From contig NZ_JANQBK010000001.1 in assembly GCF_025370105.1 (NCBI RefSeq), positions 310,001 to 374,000 of the forward strand: a stretch of DNA of 64,000 nucleotides, given 5' to 3'. The notes under the pieces are model-generated. The model saw only the letters and a program-made list of their open reading frames with translations. It had not been told where the DNA came from and searched no databases. Positions 1 through 8,204 of this stretch are shown piece after piece. Numbering within the stretch: position 1 is the stretch's first letter; each line of letters begins with the position of its first letter. This stretch comes from Sphingomonas hylomeconis (GTDB taxonomy: Bacteria > Pseudomonadota > Alphaproteobacteria > Sphingomonadales > Sphingomonadaceae). A program made the translations under genes and the position numbers.

Positions 1-413
1 TGAACCTGACCGCCGCGTTTCTGGGCGCCCGGGCACAGATCCCGGCAATGCTGGAGCACGGGGCGGGCGCACTTGTGTTCACCGGGAGCTTTGTCGGCAA
101 CAGCGCGGGGCTGCCGGGCATGGGCGCTTATGGAGCGGCAAAGGCGGGGCTGATGGGCCTGGTTCGCGGCATAGCGGCGGATTATGGGGCGAAGGGTATC
201 CGGGCAAACGCGCTTCTCCCCGGCGGCACCGATACCGAAATGGCCGGAGATGCTGCCCAGCGCGAATGGGCTGCCGGCCTCCACGCGATGAAGCGTATCG
301 CCCGCCCGGAAGAGATCGCACAGGCGGCGTTGTTCCTGGCCAGCGATATGGCGAGTTTTGTCACCGGGTCGGCGCTATGGGCCGACGGGGGCAACGCGGC
401 AGTGAAAGTATGA
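1..413 (+). CDS. SDR family oxidoreductase, 3' fragment
   Basis: The reading frame is already open at the left edge (codons from position 3), so the N-terminal NAD(P)-binding half lies outside the window. The visible part is the C-terminal half of a classical short-chain dehydrogenase/reductase: an 'NLTAAFLGARA' helix, the catalytic Tyr and Lys in 'YGAAK', then 'GIRANALLPGGTDTEM' and the usual closing 'SFVTGSALWADGG' segment. The catalytic Ser is probably in 'VFTGSFVG'. The substrate cannot be read from this part. It ends about 150 bp before a convergent small gene. Confidence 0.9.
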   Translation, partial: NLTAAFLGARAQIPAMLEHGAGALVFTGSFVGNSAGLPGMGAYGAAKAGLMGLVRGIAADYGAKGIRANALLPGGTDTEMAGDAAQREWAAGLHAMKRIARPEEIAQAALFLASDMASFVTGSALWADGGNAAVKV

Positions 414-563
414 TCATACCCCACCAGCGGCAGCTTGCGCAGTCCCCGGCGCGATAGCGGTCGCGTATCGGGCGTGGCTCGGATGCAGGATCCGTTGCCT
501 CTCGCGATCAACTATCCGATGACGAGCGGAATCCTGAATCCCGTCCGGGACGACGGCAGGAAA

Positions 564-749
564 CTACCGCCGCCGGTCGATCAGCCAGATCGCGATCGCC
601 ATGCCGGCGCCCGCGGCGGCGCCGAGCAGGAAGCCGCGCGTCGCTTCCTGGAACAGGAAACCGATGCCCGCGCCGAGCATCGCGCCGACGGCGATCAGGA
701 AGCCGCCGGCCATCGAGCTGCGCGGGGAATGTTCGGGAGGAGAAGCCAT
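564..749 (-). CDS. small glycine-rich membrane protein (61 aa)
   Basis: The start is fixed by an ideal AGGAGG sequence seven bases before the ATG at 749. The 61-residue product has a short hydrophilic N-terminus (MASPPEHSPR) followed by two hydrophobic Gly/Ala-rich segments, about residues 13-33 and 39-56, and ends in a basic tail (DRRR). Spaced glycines (GAMLGAGIGF, GAAAGAGMA) suggest close packing of two membrane helices. No family was recognised. The same frame stays open for a long way upstream, but that part is only the antisense shadow of tamA. Confidence 0.72.
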   Translation of the reverse strand: MASPPEHSPRSSMAGGFLIAVGAMLGAGIGFLFQEATRGFLLGAAAGAGMAIAIWLIDRRR

Positions 750-913
750 GCCGCCTCCTGCCATGTCCCGTGCCGGTACGCCAGCGTCCCGCAGTGGGAC
801 CGGCGGGGCAGCGCGCGGCCATGCGTTTACCATCGTCTCGCGGGGCAGGCGCGGCGGCGCGGGTTGTGGCACGACCGCTGCATGCCGGGCGCATGTACTT
901 GTTGGAGTGTTCC

Positions 914-1126
914 ATGTCCCCCCTGCCGTATCTTGCCGACCGCGCCCAGTTCCACGACGCGGCGGAGCTGATTGCCCGATTCGGCGACGATGCGGGCTAT
1001 GAGGCGGCGGCACGCGCGGACCGCAGCCGGGATCTCGGCAATCATATCCACTTCTGCCGCTGGCGGCAGATCGAGCGGCTGATCGTGCTGCTGGCGGGCG
1101 ACCGGGCGATGGGGACGGTGCATTGA
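914..1126 (+). CDS. small hypothetical protein (70 aa), DUF6961-like
   Basis: The ATG at 914 is preceded by GGAG with six-base spacing. The 70-residue soluble protein carries a pattern common in small sphingomonad proteins: a helix with 'FGDDAGYEAAARADRSRD', then 'GNHIHFCRWRQIERLIVLL' and a short C-terminal tail. This layout (helix, GD/GN turn, W-R-x-I helix) resembles DUF6961 from memory; no search was run. There is no signal peptide or membrane segment. It is transcribed away from the membrane protein at 564-749. Function is unknown. Confidence 0.62.
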   Translation: MSPLPYLADRAQFHDAAELIARFGDDAGYEAAARADRSRDLGNHIHFCRWRQIERLIVLLAGDRAMGTVH

Positions 1127-1304
1127 GGCTGGCCGCACCGCGCTGACGCCGGGTGTGGCGCGCCGCGAGTCCCGCGCTGCCGGGACCGCCGACGCCGGCC
1201 AAGCGCGCGGTCCTGCGACCGACATGGCCGTTTTCTCGACCGCCTGCGCGTTTTGGCCCAAAGCACCGCTGTCGCGTGACGCTTTGTGTCGCTAGGACGG
1301 CGCC

Positions 1305-3293
1305 ATGTTCGCTTCTGTCGGGCGGCGTGGTGCGACGAGTTGCACCGCCGCATTTCTTCTCGCCGCCACGGCCCCCGGTGCGTTGGCGCAGCAGCCAACC
1401 GCGTCGATGCCGGCGGGGCCCGGCGATGCGGCGCAGGACACGCCCGATCTGACCGCGCTCGATCCGAATGCGCCGATGGCGGCGCTGCCCGATCTCGGCG
1501 TCGACTGGCCCGATCTCTCGGCACTGCCGGCCGAGCCGGTCGATCCCGCCGCGCAGACCGAGGTGACCGGCGAGACGCGCTATGCGGTCGCGGTGGAAGG
1601 GATCGATACGGTCGCCACGCCGCTGCTGCGCCAGCGCTTCGACGAACTCTCGACGCTCAAGACCAACCAGGGCCAGCCGGCCAATGCCGCGCAGCTCGAC
1701 CGGCGCGGGCGCGAGGATGCCGACCTGCTCGTCGGGCTGCTGCGCGCCGAGGGCTATTACGATGCACGCGTGACTGCACGGATCGCGCCGCAAAAGGGGC
1801 GGCCGCTGGTCACGCTCGAGGCCGAGCCGGGCGTGCAGTACAAGTTCGCCGGGGTGACGCTGAACGGAATCACGGCGGCGGGCGACAAGAGCGCAGGGCT
1901 GCAAAGCGCGTTCGGCGTGAAGCCCGAGGATGCGGTCAACGCCGATACGATCGTCGCCGGCCAGGCGGCGCTGAAGAGCAGGATCGGCGAGGAGGGCTTT
2001 CCCTTCGCGCAAGTCGGTGAGCCGGAGATCGTGGTCGATCGCGCGACGCGCACCGCGACGCTCGATCTCAAGGTCGATCCCGGCGGGGCGCGGCGCTTCG
2101 GGCAGATCACCAGCCCGCCCAACAAGGTGTTCGGCCCGCGCCACATGCAGGATATCGCGCGCTTCCGGCCGGGCGACGTCTATAGCGAATCCGCGGTGAC
2201 CGATCTGCGCCGCGCGCTGATCCAGACCGGTCTGGTCTCGACGCTCGATCTGAAACCGGTCGAGGGGCAGGTGCCGGGCACGGTCGATCTCGCCGTGACG
2301 GTCGAGCCGGCGCCGCCGCGCACCGTGGCGGCGGAGCTCGGCTATGGCACCGGCGAAGGCGCGCGCGCGGAGCTCAGCTGGACGCACCGCAACCTGTTCC
2401 CGCCCGAAGGCGGGCTGACCGTGCGCGGCGTGCTCGGCACGCGCGAGCAGCTCGGCAGCCTGGTGTTCCGGCGCAACAATTTCCACGCCCGCGATCGCGT
2501 GCTGACGCTGCAGGCGGTCGGCTCCAGCCTCAACCGCGACGCCTATCAGGCGACGACCTTCTCGCTGCAGGGCTCGCTCGAACGGCAGACCAACATCTTC
2601 TTCCAGAAGACCTGGACCTGGTCGCTGGGCGCGGAGCTGACCGCGTCGGACGAGCGCGACGTGATCGTCTCGACCGGTGCGCCGCGGCGGCGCACCTTCT
2701 TCATCGGCGCGCTGCCGACCAGTCTCAGCTATGACGGGTCGGACGATCTGCTCAACCCGACGCGCGGCTTCCGGCTGAGCGGGCGGCTGTCGCCCGAACT
2801 GTCGCTGCAGGGCACGGCGTTCGGCTATGCGCGCGTCCAGCTCGACGGCAGCAAATACCAGGCGATCGGCGACAGCGTGGTGCTCGCCGGCCGCGTGCGG
2901 CTGGGCACGATCGCGGGCGCGCCGCGCGACGCGGTGGCGCCGTCCCGGCGCTTCTATGCCGGCGGTGGCGCCTCGGTGCGCGGCTATAGCTACCAGGCGA
3001 TCGGGCCACGCGATCCCAACAATGATCCGATCGGCGGGCGCAGCCTGACCGAGTTCGCGATCGAGGCGCGGATCAAGGCGTTCGGCAATTTCGGCATCGT
3101 GCCGTTCCTCGACGGCGGCAATATCTACACCTCGCCCTTGCCCAAGTTCAGCCAGTTCCGCTTCGGCACCGGGCTCGGCGTGCGCTATTATTCCAATTTC
3201 GGGCCGATCCGCGTCGATGTCGGCACGCCGATCAACCCGCAAGCAGGCGATGCGCGGATCGCGGTCTATGTCTCGCTGGGGCAGGCGTTTTGA
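1305..3293 (+). CDS. tamA: TamA-like outer-membrane translocation/assembly subunit
   Basis: This 662-residue Omp85-superfamily protein is the outer-membrane partner of TamB in the translocation and assembly module, which helps insert some outer-membrane proteins and move phospholipid across the periplasm. It has a signal peptide ending 'PGALA-QQ' near residue 28, a POTRA-like N-terminal half with 'LLRAEGYYDARV' and 'EEGFPFAQV', and a 16-strand barrel in the C-terminal half. The barrel carries the lid-loop motif 'VRGY' in 'GGGASVRGYSYQ' and the strand 'IRVDVGTPI', and it ends in phenylalanine. The next gene overlaps its stop codon and encodes TamB, which supports TamA over BamA. Confidence 0.93.
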   Translation: MFASVGRRGATSCTAAFLLAATAPGALAQQPTASMPAGPGDAAQDTPDLTALDPNAPMAALPDLGVDWPDLSALPAEPVDPAAQTEVTGETRYAVAVEGIDTVATPLLRQRFDELSTLKTNQGQPANAAQLDRRGREDADLLVGLLRAEGYYDARVTARIAPQKGRPLVTLEAEPGVQYKFAGVTLNGITAAGDKSAGLQSAFGVKPEDAVNADTIVAGQAALKSRIGEEGFPFAQVGEPEIVVDRATRTATLDLKVDPGGARRFGQITSPPNKVFGPRHMQDIARFRPGDVYSESAVTDLRRALIQTGLVSTLDLKPVEGQVPGTVDLAVTVEPAPPRTVAAELGYGTGEGARAELSWTHRNLFPPEGGLTVRGVLGTREQLGSLVFRRNNFHARDRVLTLQAVGSSLNRDAYQATTFSLQGSLERQTNIFFQKTWTWSLGAELTASDERDVIVSTGAPRRRTFFIGALPTSLSYDGSDDLLNPTRGFRLSGRLSPELSLQGTAFGYARVQLDGSKYQAIGDSVVLAGRVRLGTIAGAPRDAVAPSRRFYAGGGASVRGYSYQAIGPRDPNNDPIGGRSLTEFAIEARIKAFGNFGIVPFLDGGNIYTSPLPKFSQFRFGTGLGVRYYSNFGPIRVDVGTPINPQAGDARIAVYVSLGQAF

Positions 3294-6200
3294 GCGACGA
3301 GACCGCTCCGGTCGCCGGCCCGCGCCGCTGGTGGCGCTGGCTGGTGCTCGCCTTGCTCGGCATCGTCGCGCTGCTGGCGGCGGTGCTGTTCGTGCTCGAC
3401 ACCAGCATCGGGCATCGCTGGATCGCCAACCAGATCGCCGCGCAGCGGCCGTCCAACGGCCTGCGCTACAGCGTCGGGCGGATCGACGGTTCGGTCTATT
3501 CCAATGCAGCGCTGATCGACGTGCGCGTGCGCGACCAGCGCGGGCTGGTGTTCGTCGCGCCGCGCGCCGAACTGGGCTGGAACCCGTTCGCGTGGATCCG
3601 CAACACGCTCGACATCAAGCGGCTGGCGATTCCGCAGGCAACCTTCCTGCGCGCGCCCGAGACGATCAAGACCGGGCGCAAGACGCCGATCCTGCCCAAC
3701 TTCGACATCGCGATCGGCGATCTGCGCGTCGATCGCCTGACCATCGGCACGACCGGCAAGGTGCGCACCGCGCGGCTGCGCGGCCGTGCCGATATCCGCC
3801 GCGGCCGCGCGCTGATCGATCTCGCCGCGGTGGTGCAGGGCAGCGACACGCTGACCGTCAAGCTCGACGCCGAACCGGATCGCGACCGGTTCGACGCGCT
3901 GATTCACGCGCGCGGCACGGCCGACGGGGTGATGGCGACGCTGTCGGGGCTGAACCGCCCGATCGCGCTCGACGTGACCGGCGACGGCCGGTGGAGCGCG
4001 TGGAGCGGCACGGCGGTGGCCGATATCGCCGACGTGCGCGCGATCGACCTGCGGCTCGGCAACAAGAGCGGCGTCTATGCGCTGACGGGCACGCTGGTGC
4101 CGGCGCCGTTCACCAAGGGCAAGGTGATGCGGCTGACCAGCCCGCGCGTGCGGGTCGACGGCAGCGCGACCTTCGCCAATCGCCGGCTCGAGGGCGTGCT
4201 CAAGCTGCGCTCGGCGGCGCTGGCGGTGGACACGACCGGCGTGGTGGATCTCGCGCAGAACGCGTTCCGCAACGTGCGCATCCTGGCGCGGCTGCTGCGC
4301 CCGGCGGCCCTGTTTCCCAACATGACTGGGCGGGCGGTGGAGCTGCGCGCGATCCTCGATGGCGCGTTCGCCACCGCCGCGTTCGATTACCGGCTGTCGG
4401 CCGAACGTGCTGCGTTCGACGATACCGGGTTCGAGGCGGTGCGCGCGGGCGGCAAGGGGCGTTTCTCCAAGGCGCCGATCCGCGTGCCGATCAGGCTGGT
4501 CGCCGCGCGCGTCACCGGGGTCGGCGACGTGGCGGGCGGGATCCTGCGCAATCTGAGCGTCGAGGGCGTGCTGCAGGTCACCGCGCAGACGCTGATCGGC
4601 AACGATCTGCGCCTGCGCTCGGACAAATTGACCGGGCGGATCAATCTGGTGCTCGATCTTCGCACCGGGCGCTACGAGGTCGGGCTCAACGGCGCGCTCG
4701 GGCGCTATCTCATTCCCGGGCTCGGCATCGTCGATGTGACGACCAAGCTGCAGGTCGTGCCCGGGCCGAACGGCCGTGGCACGCGCGTGATCGGCACCGG
4801 CACGGCGCAGATGGTGCGGCTCGACAATGCCTTTTTCCGCTCGCTCGCCGGCGGCCTGCCGCGCATCGTCACCGGGCTGGAGCGCACGCCGGACGGCATC
4901 CTGCATCTGAAGGGGCTGCTGCTGACGGCGCCCGATATCCGCATCACCGGCAACGGTTATCGCCGGCGCGACGGCACGTTCCACTTCGAGGGCAGCGGGC
5001 GGCAGGCGACCTATGGCCCGCTGACGCTCAAGCTTGACGGCAAGATCGACCGGCCGACGCTCGATCTCGTGTTCGCGCGGCCGAACGACACGCTCGGCCT
5101 CAGCGACGTGATCGCGCATCTCGATCCCACTGCGCAGGGCTATGCCTTCACCGCGCGCGGCGGATCGCGGCTCGGGCCGTTCAGCGGCGACGGGCAGATC
5201 CTGCTGCCGCGCGGCGGCGATGCGACGATCGACATCGCCCGGCTCGATGTCAGCGGCACGCGCGCCACAGGCGCGCTCACCGTGGTCGATGGCGGGTTCG
5301 ACGGACGGCTGGCGGTCGCCGGCGGCGGGCTGAACGGCGAATTGCTGTTCCGCCCGGTCGGCGACGTGCAGCGCATCGAAGCGCATCTGGCGCTGGCCAA
5401 TGCGCAGCTCGACGGCGTTACGCTGCGCCGCGGGCGGCTCGACATGGTCGCCTTGCTCGATCCCGCCGGCACCTCGATCGAGGCGACGGCGACCGGCGCG
5501 GGGCTGCGCCGTGGCGGGCTGACGATCGGGCGCTTCGCCGGCAATGCCACGCTGCGCGGCGGCGTGGGCAGGATCACCGCATCGATCGCCGGCTCGCGCG
5601 GGCGCGCGTTCGATATCCAGTCGGTCACCGAGGTGACGGCGGACAGCTACAGCGTCTCGGCGCAGGGAACGCTCGACCGGCGGCCGCTCAAGCTGCTCAC
5701 CCCTGCCGTCTTTACGCGCGACGGTGACGGTTGGCGGCTGGCGCCGACCAGATTGAGCTTCGCCGGCGGCCATGCGCAGGTCAGCGGCCTGTTTACCGCG
5801 ACGTCGAGCGCGATCGACGCCACCGTCTCGCGCATGCCGCTGGCGATCCTCGATATCGGCTATCCCGGCCTCGGGCTGGGCGGCAGCGCGTCGGGCAAAT
5901 TGTCCTTCGCGCAGGGCGAGGGGCAGGCGCCGACCGGGCGGATCGACATGACGGTGCGTGGCCTGTCGCGCTCGGGGCTGGTCCTGTCGTCGCAACCGAT
6001 CGATGTCGGCATTGCCGGCGTGCTGCAGGCCGACAAGGCGGTCGCGCGCGCGGTGATGGCGAGCGGCGGCAGGACGGTGGGACGGGCGCAGGCGCGGCTG
6101 ATGCCGCTCGGCAGCGGCGATCTGGCGGACCGGCTGCGCAACGCCGCCTTGTTCGGGCAGCTGCGCTACAATGGCCCGGCGGACACGCTGTGGCGGCTGA

Positions 6201-7426
6201 CGGGAATCGAATTGTTCGACCTGACCGGCCCGGTGGCGATCGCCGCCGATGTCGGCGGCCGCGCCAGCGATCCGCAGATTCGCGGCGTGGTGCGCGCGAG
6301 CGGCGCCAAGATCGAAAGCGCGATCACCGGCACGGTGCTGACCAACGTGCAGGCAAGCGGGCAGTTTGGCGGATCGCGGCTGCGCATCGCCAATTTCACC
6401 GCCGATGCCGGCAAGGGCAAGGTGGCCGGCAGCGGCACGTTCGATCTGGCGGCGACGAACGGCTTCGGGATCGATCTCAAGGTACAGGCGCGCAACGCCG
6501 CCCTGATCAACCGCGACGATATCGCCGCCTCCGTCACCGGGCCGCTCAGCTTCACCTCGGATGGCTCGGGCGGGCTGATCTCGGGCGACGTGACGCTCGA
6601 TTACAGCAGCTATCGCCTGGGCAAGGCGACCGCGGCCAGCGCCGTGCCGCGGCTCAATATCCGCGAGATCAACGTGCCCGATGGCGGCGACGAGGACGAT
6701 AGCCCGCGCAAACCCTGGCAGCTCGACATCCGCGCCCGCGCGCCGAACAATCTGCGCGTCACTGGGCTCGGCCTGGCGAGCGAATGGTCGACCGATCTCA
6801 AGATCGGCGGCGTGCCGGAAAATCCGGTGATCACCGGGCGCGCCGATCTGATCCGCGGCGATTATGAATTCGCCGGGCGCGAATTCGATCTCGAGCGTGG
6901 CGTGATCCTGTTCGACGGATCGGTGCCGGCGAACCCGTCGCTGGATATCGCCGCCAATGCCGACACGACCGGGCTCAATGCGACGATCCGGGTGACCGGC
7001 TATGCGCTGAAACCCGAGATCAGCTTCTCGAGCATCCCGGCGCTGCCGGAGGACGAGCTGCTCTCGCGGCTGCTGTTCGGCACGTCGATCACCAACCTGT
7101 CGGCGCCCGAGGCGCTGCAGCTGGCGGCGGCGGTGGCGGCGTTGCAGAACGGCAGCGGCGGGCTCAACCCGATCAACGCGGTGCGCCGCGCGGCCGGGCT
7201 CGATCGCCTGCGCATCCTGCCGGCCGACCCGCAGACCGGGCAGGGCACGTCGGTCGCCGCGGGCAAATATATCACCCGGAGGCTGTTCGCGGAGATCGTC
7301 ACCGACGGGCAGGGCTATTCGGCGACGCAGGTCGAATTCCAGGTGACCCGCTGGCTGTCGCTGCTGTCGAGCATCTCCACGCTCGGGCGGCAGAGCGCTA
7401 ACGTCCGCGTGTCGAAGGACTATTAG
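3290..7426 (+). CDS. tamB: TamB-like inner-membrane/periplasmic translocation protein
   Basis: The product is a 1,378-residue AsmA/TamB-superfamily protein. It has one N-terminal signal-anchor helix (about residues 16-36) and a very long run of short amphipathic beta-repeats expected to form a periplasmic lipid-conducting groove. The last 350 or so residues are the DUF490/TamB domain, with conserved 'RADLIRGDYEFAGREFDLERG' split around positions 6840-6900 and 'PALPEDELLSRLLFG' near the end. The start is TTG at 3290, overlapping the tamA stop (TTGA), so translation is probably coupled to tamA. A family A palindrome begins four bases after its stop. Confidence 0.93.
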   Translation: MSDETAPVAGPRRWWRWLVLALLGIVALLAAVLFVLDTSIGHRWIANQIAAQRPSNGLRYSVGRIDGSVYSNAALIDVRVRDQRGLVFVAPRAELGWNPFAWIRNTLDIKRLAIPQATFLRAPETIKTGRKTPILPNFDIAIGDLRVDRLTIGTTGKVRTARLRGRADIRRGRALIDLAAVVQGSDTLTVKLDAEPDRDRFDALIHARGTADGVMATLSGLNRPIALDVTGDGRWSAWSGTAVADIADVRAIDLRLGNKSGVYALTGTLVPAPFTKGKVMRLTSPRVRVDGSATFANRRLEGVLKLRSAALAVDTTGVVDLAQNAFRNVRILARLLRPAALFPNMTGRAVELRAILDGAFATAAFDYRLSAERAAFDDTGFEAVRAGGKGRFSKAPIRVPIRLVAARVTGVGDVAGGILRNLSVEGVLQVTAQTLIGNDLRLRSDKLTGRINLVLDLRTGRYEVGLNGALGRYLIPGLGIVDVTTKLQVVPGPNGRGTRVIGTGTAQMVRLDNAFFRSLAGGLPRIVTGLERTPDGILHLKGLLLTAPDIRITGNGYRRRDGTFHFEGSGRQATYGPLTLKLDGKIDRPTLDLVFARPNDTLGLSDVIAHLDPTAQGYAFTARGGSRLGPFSGDGQILLPRGGDATIDIARLDVSGTRATGALTVVDGGFDGRLAVAGGGLNGELLFRPVGDVQRIEAHLALANAQLDGVTLRRGRLDMVALLDPAGTSIEATATGAGLRRGGLTIGRFAGNATLRGGVGRITASIAGSRGRAFDIQSVTEVTADSYSVSAQGTLDRRPLKLLTPAVFTRDGDGWRLAPTRLSFAGGHAQVSGLFTATSSAIDATVSRMPLAILDIGYPGLGLGGSASGKLSFAQGEGQAPTGRIDMTVRGLSRSGLVLSSQPIDVGIAGVLQADKAVARAVMASGGRTVGRAQARLMPLGSGDLADRLRNAALFGQLRYNGPADTLWRLTGIELFDLTGPVAIAADVGGRASDPQIRGVVRASGAKIESAITGTVLTNVQASGQFGGSRLRIANFTADAGKGKVAGSGTFDLAATNGFGIDLKVQARNAALINRDDIAASVTGPLSFTSDGSGGLISGDVTLDYSSYRLGKATAASAVPRLNIREINVPDGGDEDDSPRKPWQLDIRARAPNNLRVTGLGLASEWSTDLKIGGVPENPVITGRADLIRGDYEFAGREFDLERGVILFDGSVPANPSLDIAANADTTGLNATIRVTGYALKPEISFSSIPALPEDELLSRLLFGTSITNLSAPEALQLAAAVAALQNGSGGLNPINAVRRAAGLDRLRILPADPQTGQGTSVAAGKYITRRLFAEIVTDGQGYSATQVEFQVTRWLSLLSSISTLGRQSANVRVSKDY

Positions 7427-7430
7427 GCGC

Positions 7431-7538
7431 CGTCATCCCGGACTTGATCCGGGATCCATCAAGCCGCTTAGATAGCGCCCGATTGTCAGTAGCCTGGGTT
7501 TGCCGCCCGATGGATCCCGGATCAGGTCCGGGATGACG
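7431..7538. repeat. family A intergenic inverted repeat, copy 1
   Basis: Two arms face each other around a roughly 50-base spacer. The left arm starts CGTCATCCCGGACTTGATCC and the right arm ends CCGGATCAGGTCCGGGATGACG; each arm is itself a partial palindrome. It fills the space between the convergent tamB and dedA genes and could act as a bidirectional terminator. The right arm lies inside the 3' end of the dedA coding sequence. Confidence 0.85.
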
Positions 7539-8106
7539 GTGGGGGGTAGGCGGCCGCCCTGCGCCGCCACAGATGCAGCCCGAGCGTGACCAAAGCCGCC
7601 GCCGCCAGCACGCCGATCACCACCTGCTCGGCCGATTTGATCCGCCCGAACAGCCGTTCGATCCCGTCGGCGAAGACAAAGCCGATGCCGGTGAACAGGC
7701 ACGCCCAGAGCAAAGCGGCGGCGAGGTTGAGTGCGGCGAAGCGGCGCGTGCGGATGCCGGTGGTGCCGATCGCCATCGGCGCGATGGTGCGCAGGCCGTA
7801 GAGAAAGCGGAAACCGAACACGAAGGCAGTGGGGTGGCGTTCGAACGCGGCGAGCGCGCGGGCGAAGGTGGGGCGGGCTTCGGCGCGCTTCACGCGCGGG
7901 TGATCGCGATAGTATCGGCCGAAGGCGAAGAATGCCTGATCCGCGACGAACGAGCCGGCCGCCGCCGCCAGCGCGACCCCGGCGACCGGCAGCATGCCGT
8001 TGTGCGCCAGCACCCCGCCGGTCACTACCATCGTCTCCCCCTCGATCCCGGCGCCGAGGAAGATGGCGGCGAGACCATAGCGGGCGATGAGCAGTTCGAT
8101 CGACAT
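7522..8106 (-). CDS. DedA family membrane protein
   Basis: This 194-residue integral membrane protein belongs to the DedA/VTT family, linked to undecaprenyl-phosphate and phospholipid flipping and to proton-dependent membrane homeostasis. Family marks are the acidic motif 'EGET' (residues 22-25), an Asp in 'GSFVADQAFF', and the re-entrant-loop arginine motif 'GFRFLYGLRTIAP' (98-110). Several hydrophobic helices follow, the last ending at 'LHLWRRR'. The final residues 'PSSRT' and the stop are encoded by the arm of a family A palindromic repeat, so the C-terminus was probably rewritten by that element. Confidence 0.88.
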   Translation of the reverse strand: MSIELLIARYGLAAIFLGAGIEGETMVVTGGVLAHNGMLPVAGVALAAAAGSFVADQAFFAFGRYYRDHPRVKRAEARPTFARALAAFERHPTAFVFGFRFLYGLRTIAPMAIGTTGIRTRRFAALNLAAALLWACLFTGIGFVFADGIERLFGRIKSAEQVVIGVLAAAALVTLGLHLWRRRAAAYPPPSSRT

Positions 8107-8204
8107 GGCGCCGACCGTGGCGACATTCTTTCGCGCCTGCCACCCCCGCGCGGAGATAGTTGGCGCGGCGCGGGTTAAGGCAGCATGATGTCGAACACCG
8201 AGGT

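Noticed and set aside
564..3242. 892-codon open frame on the minus strand across tamA
   Set aside because: It is the antisense shadow of tamA in high-GC DNA, with an Arg/Asp-rich composition and no motif. Only its last 61 codons are supported as a separate gene.
3266..5995. 909-codon minus-strand frame across tamB
   Set aside because: Low-complexity Arg/Gln/His-rich translation opposite a well-supported gene; no family resemblance or ribosome site.
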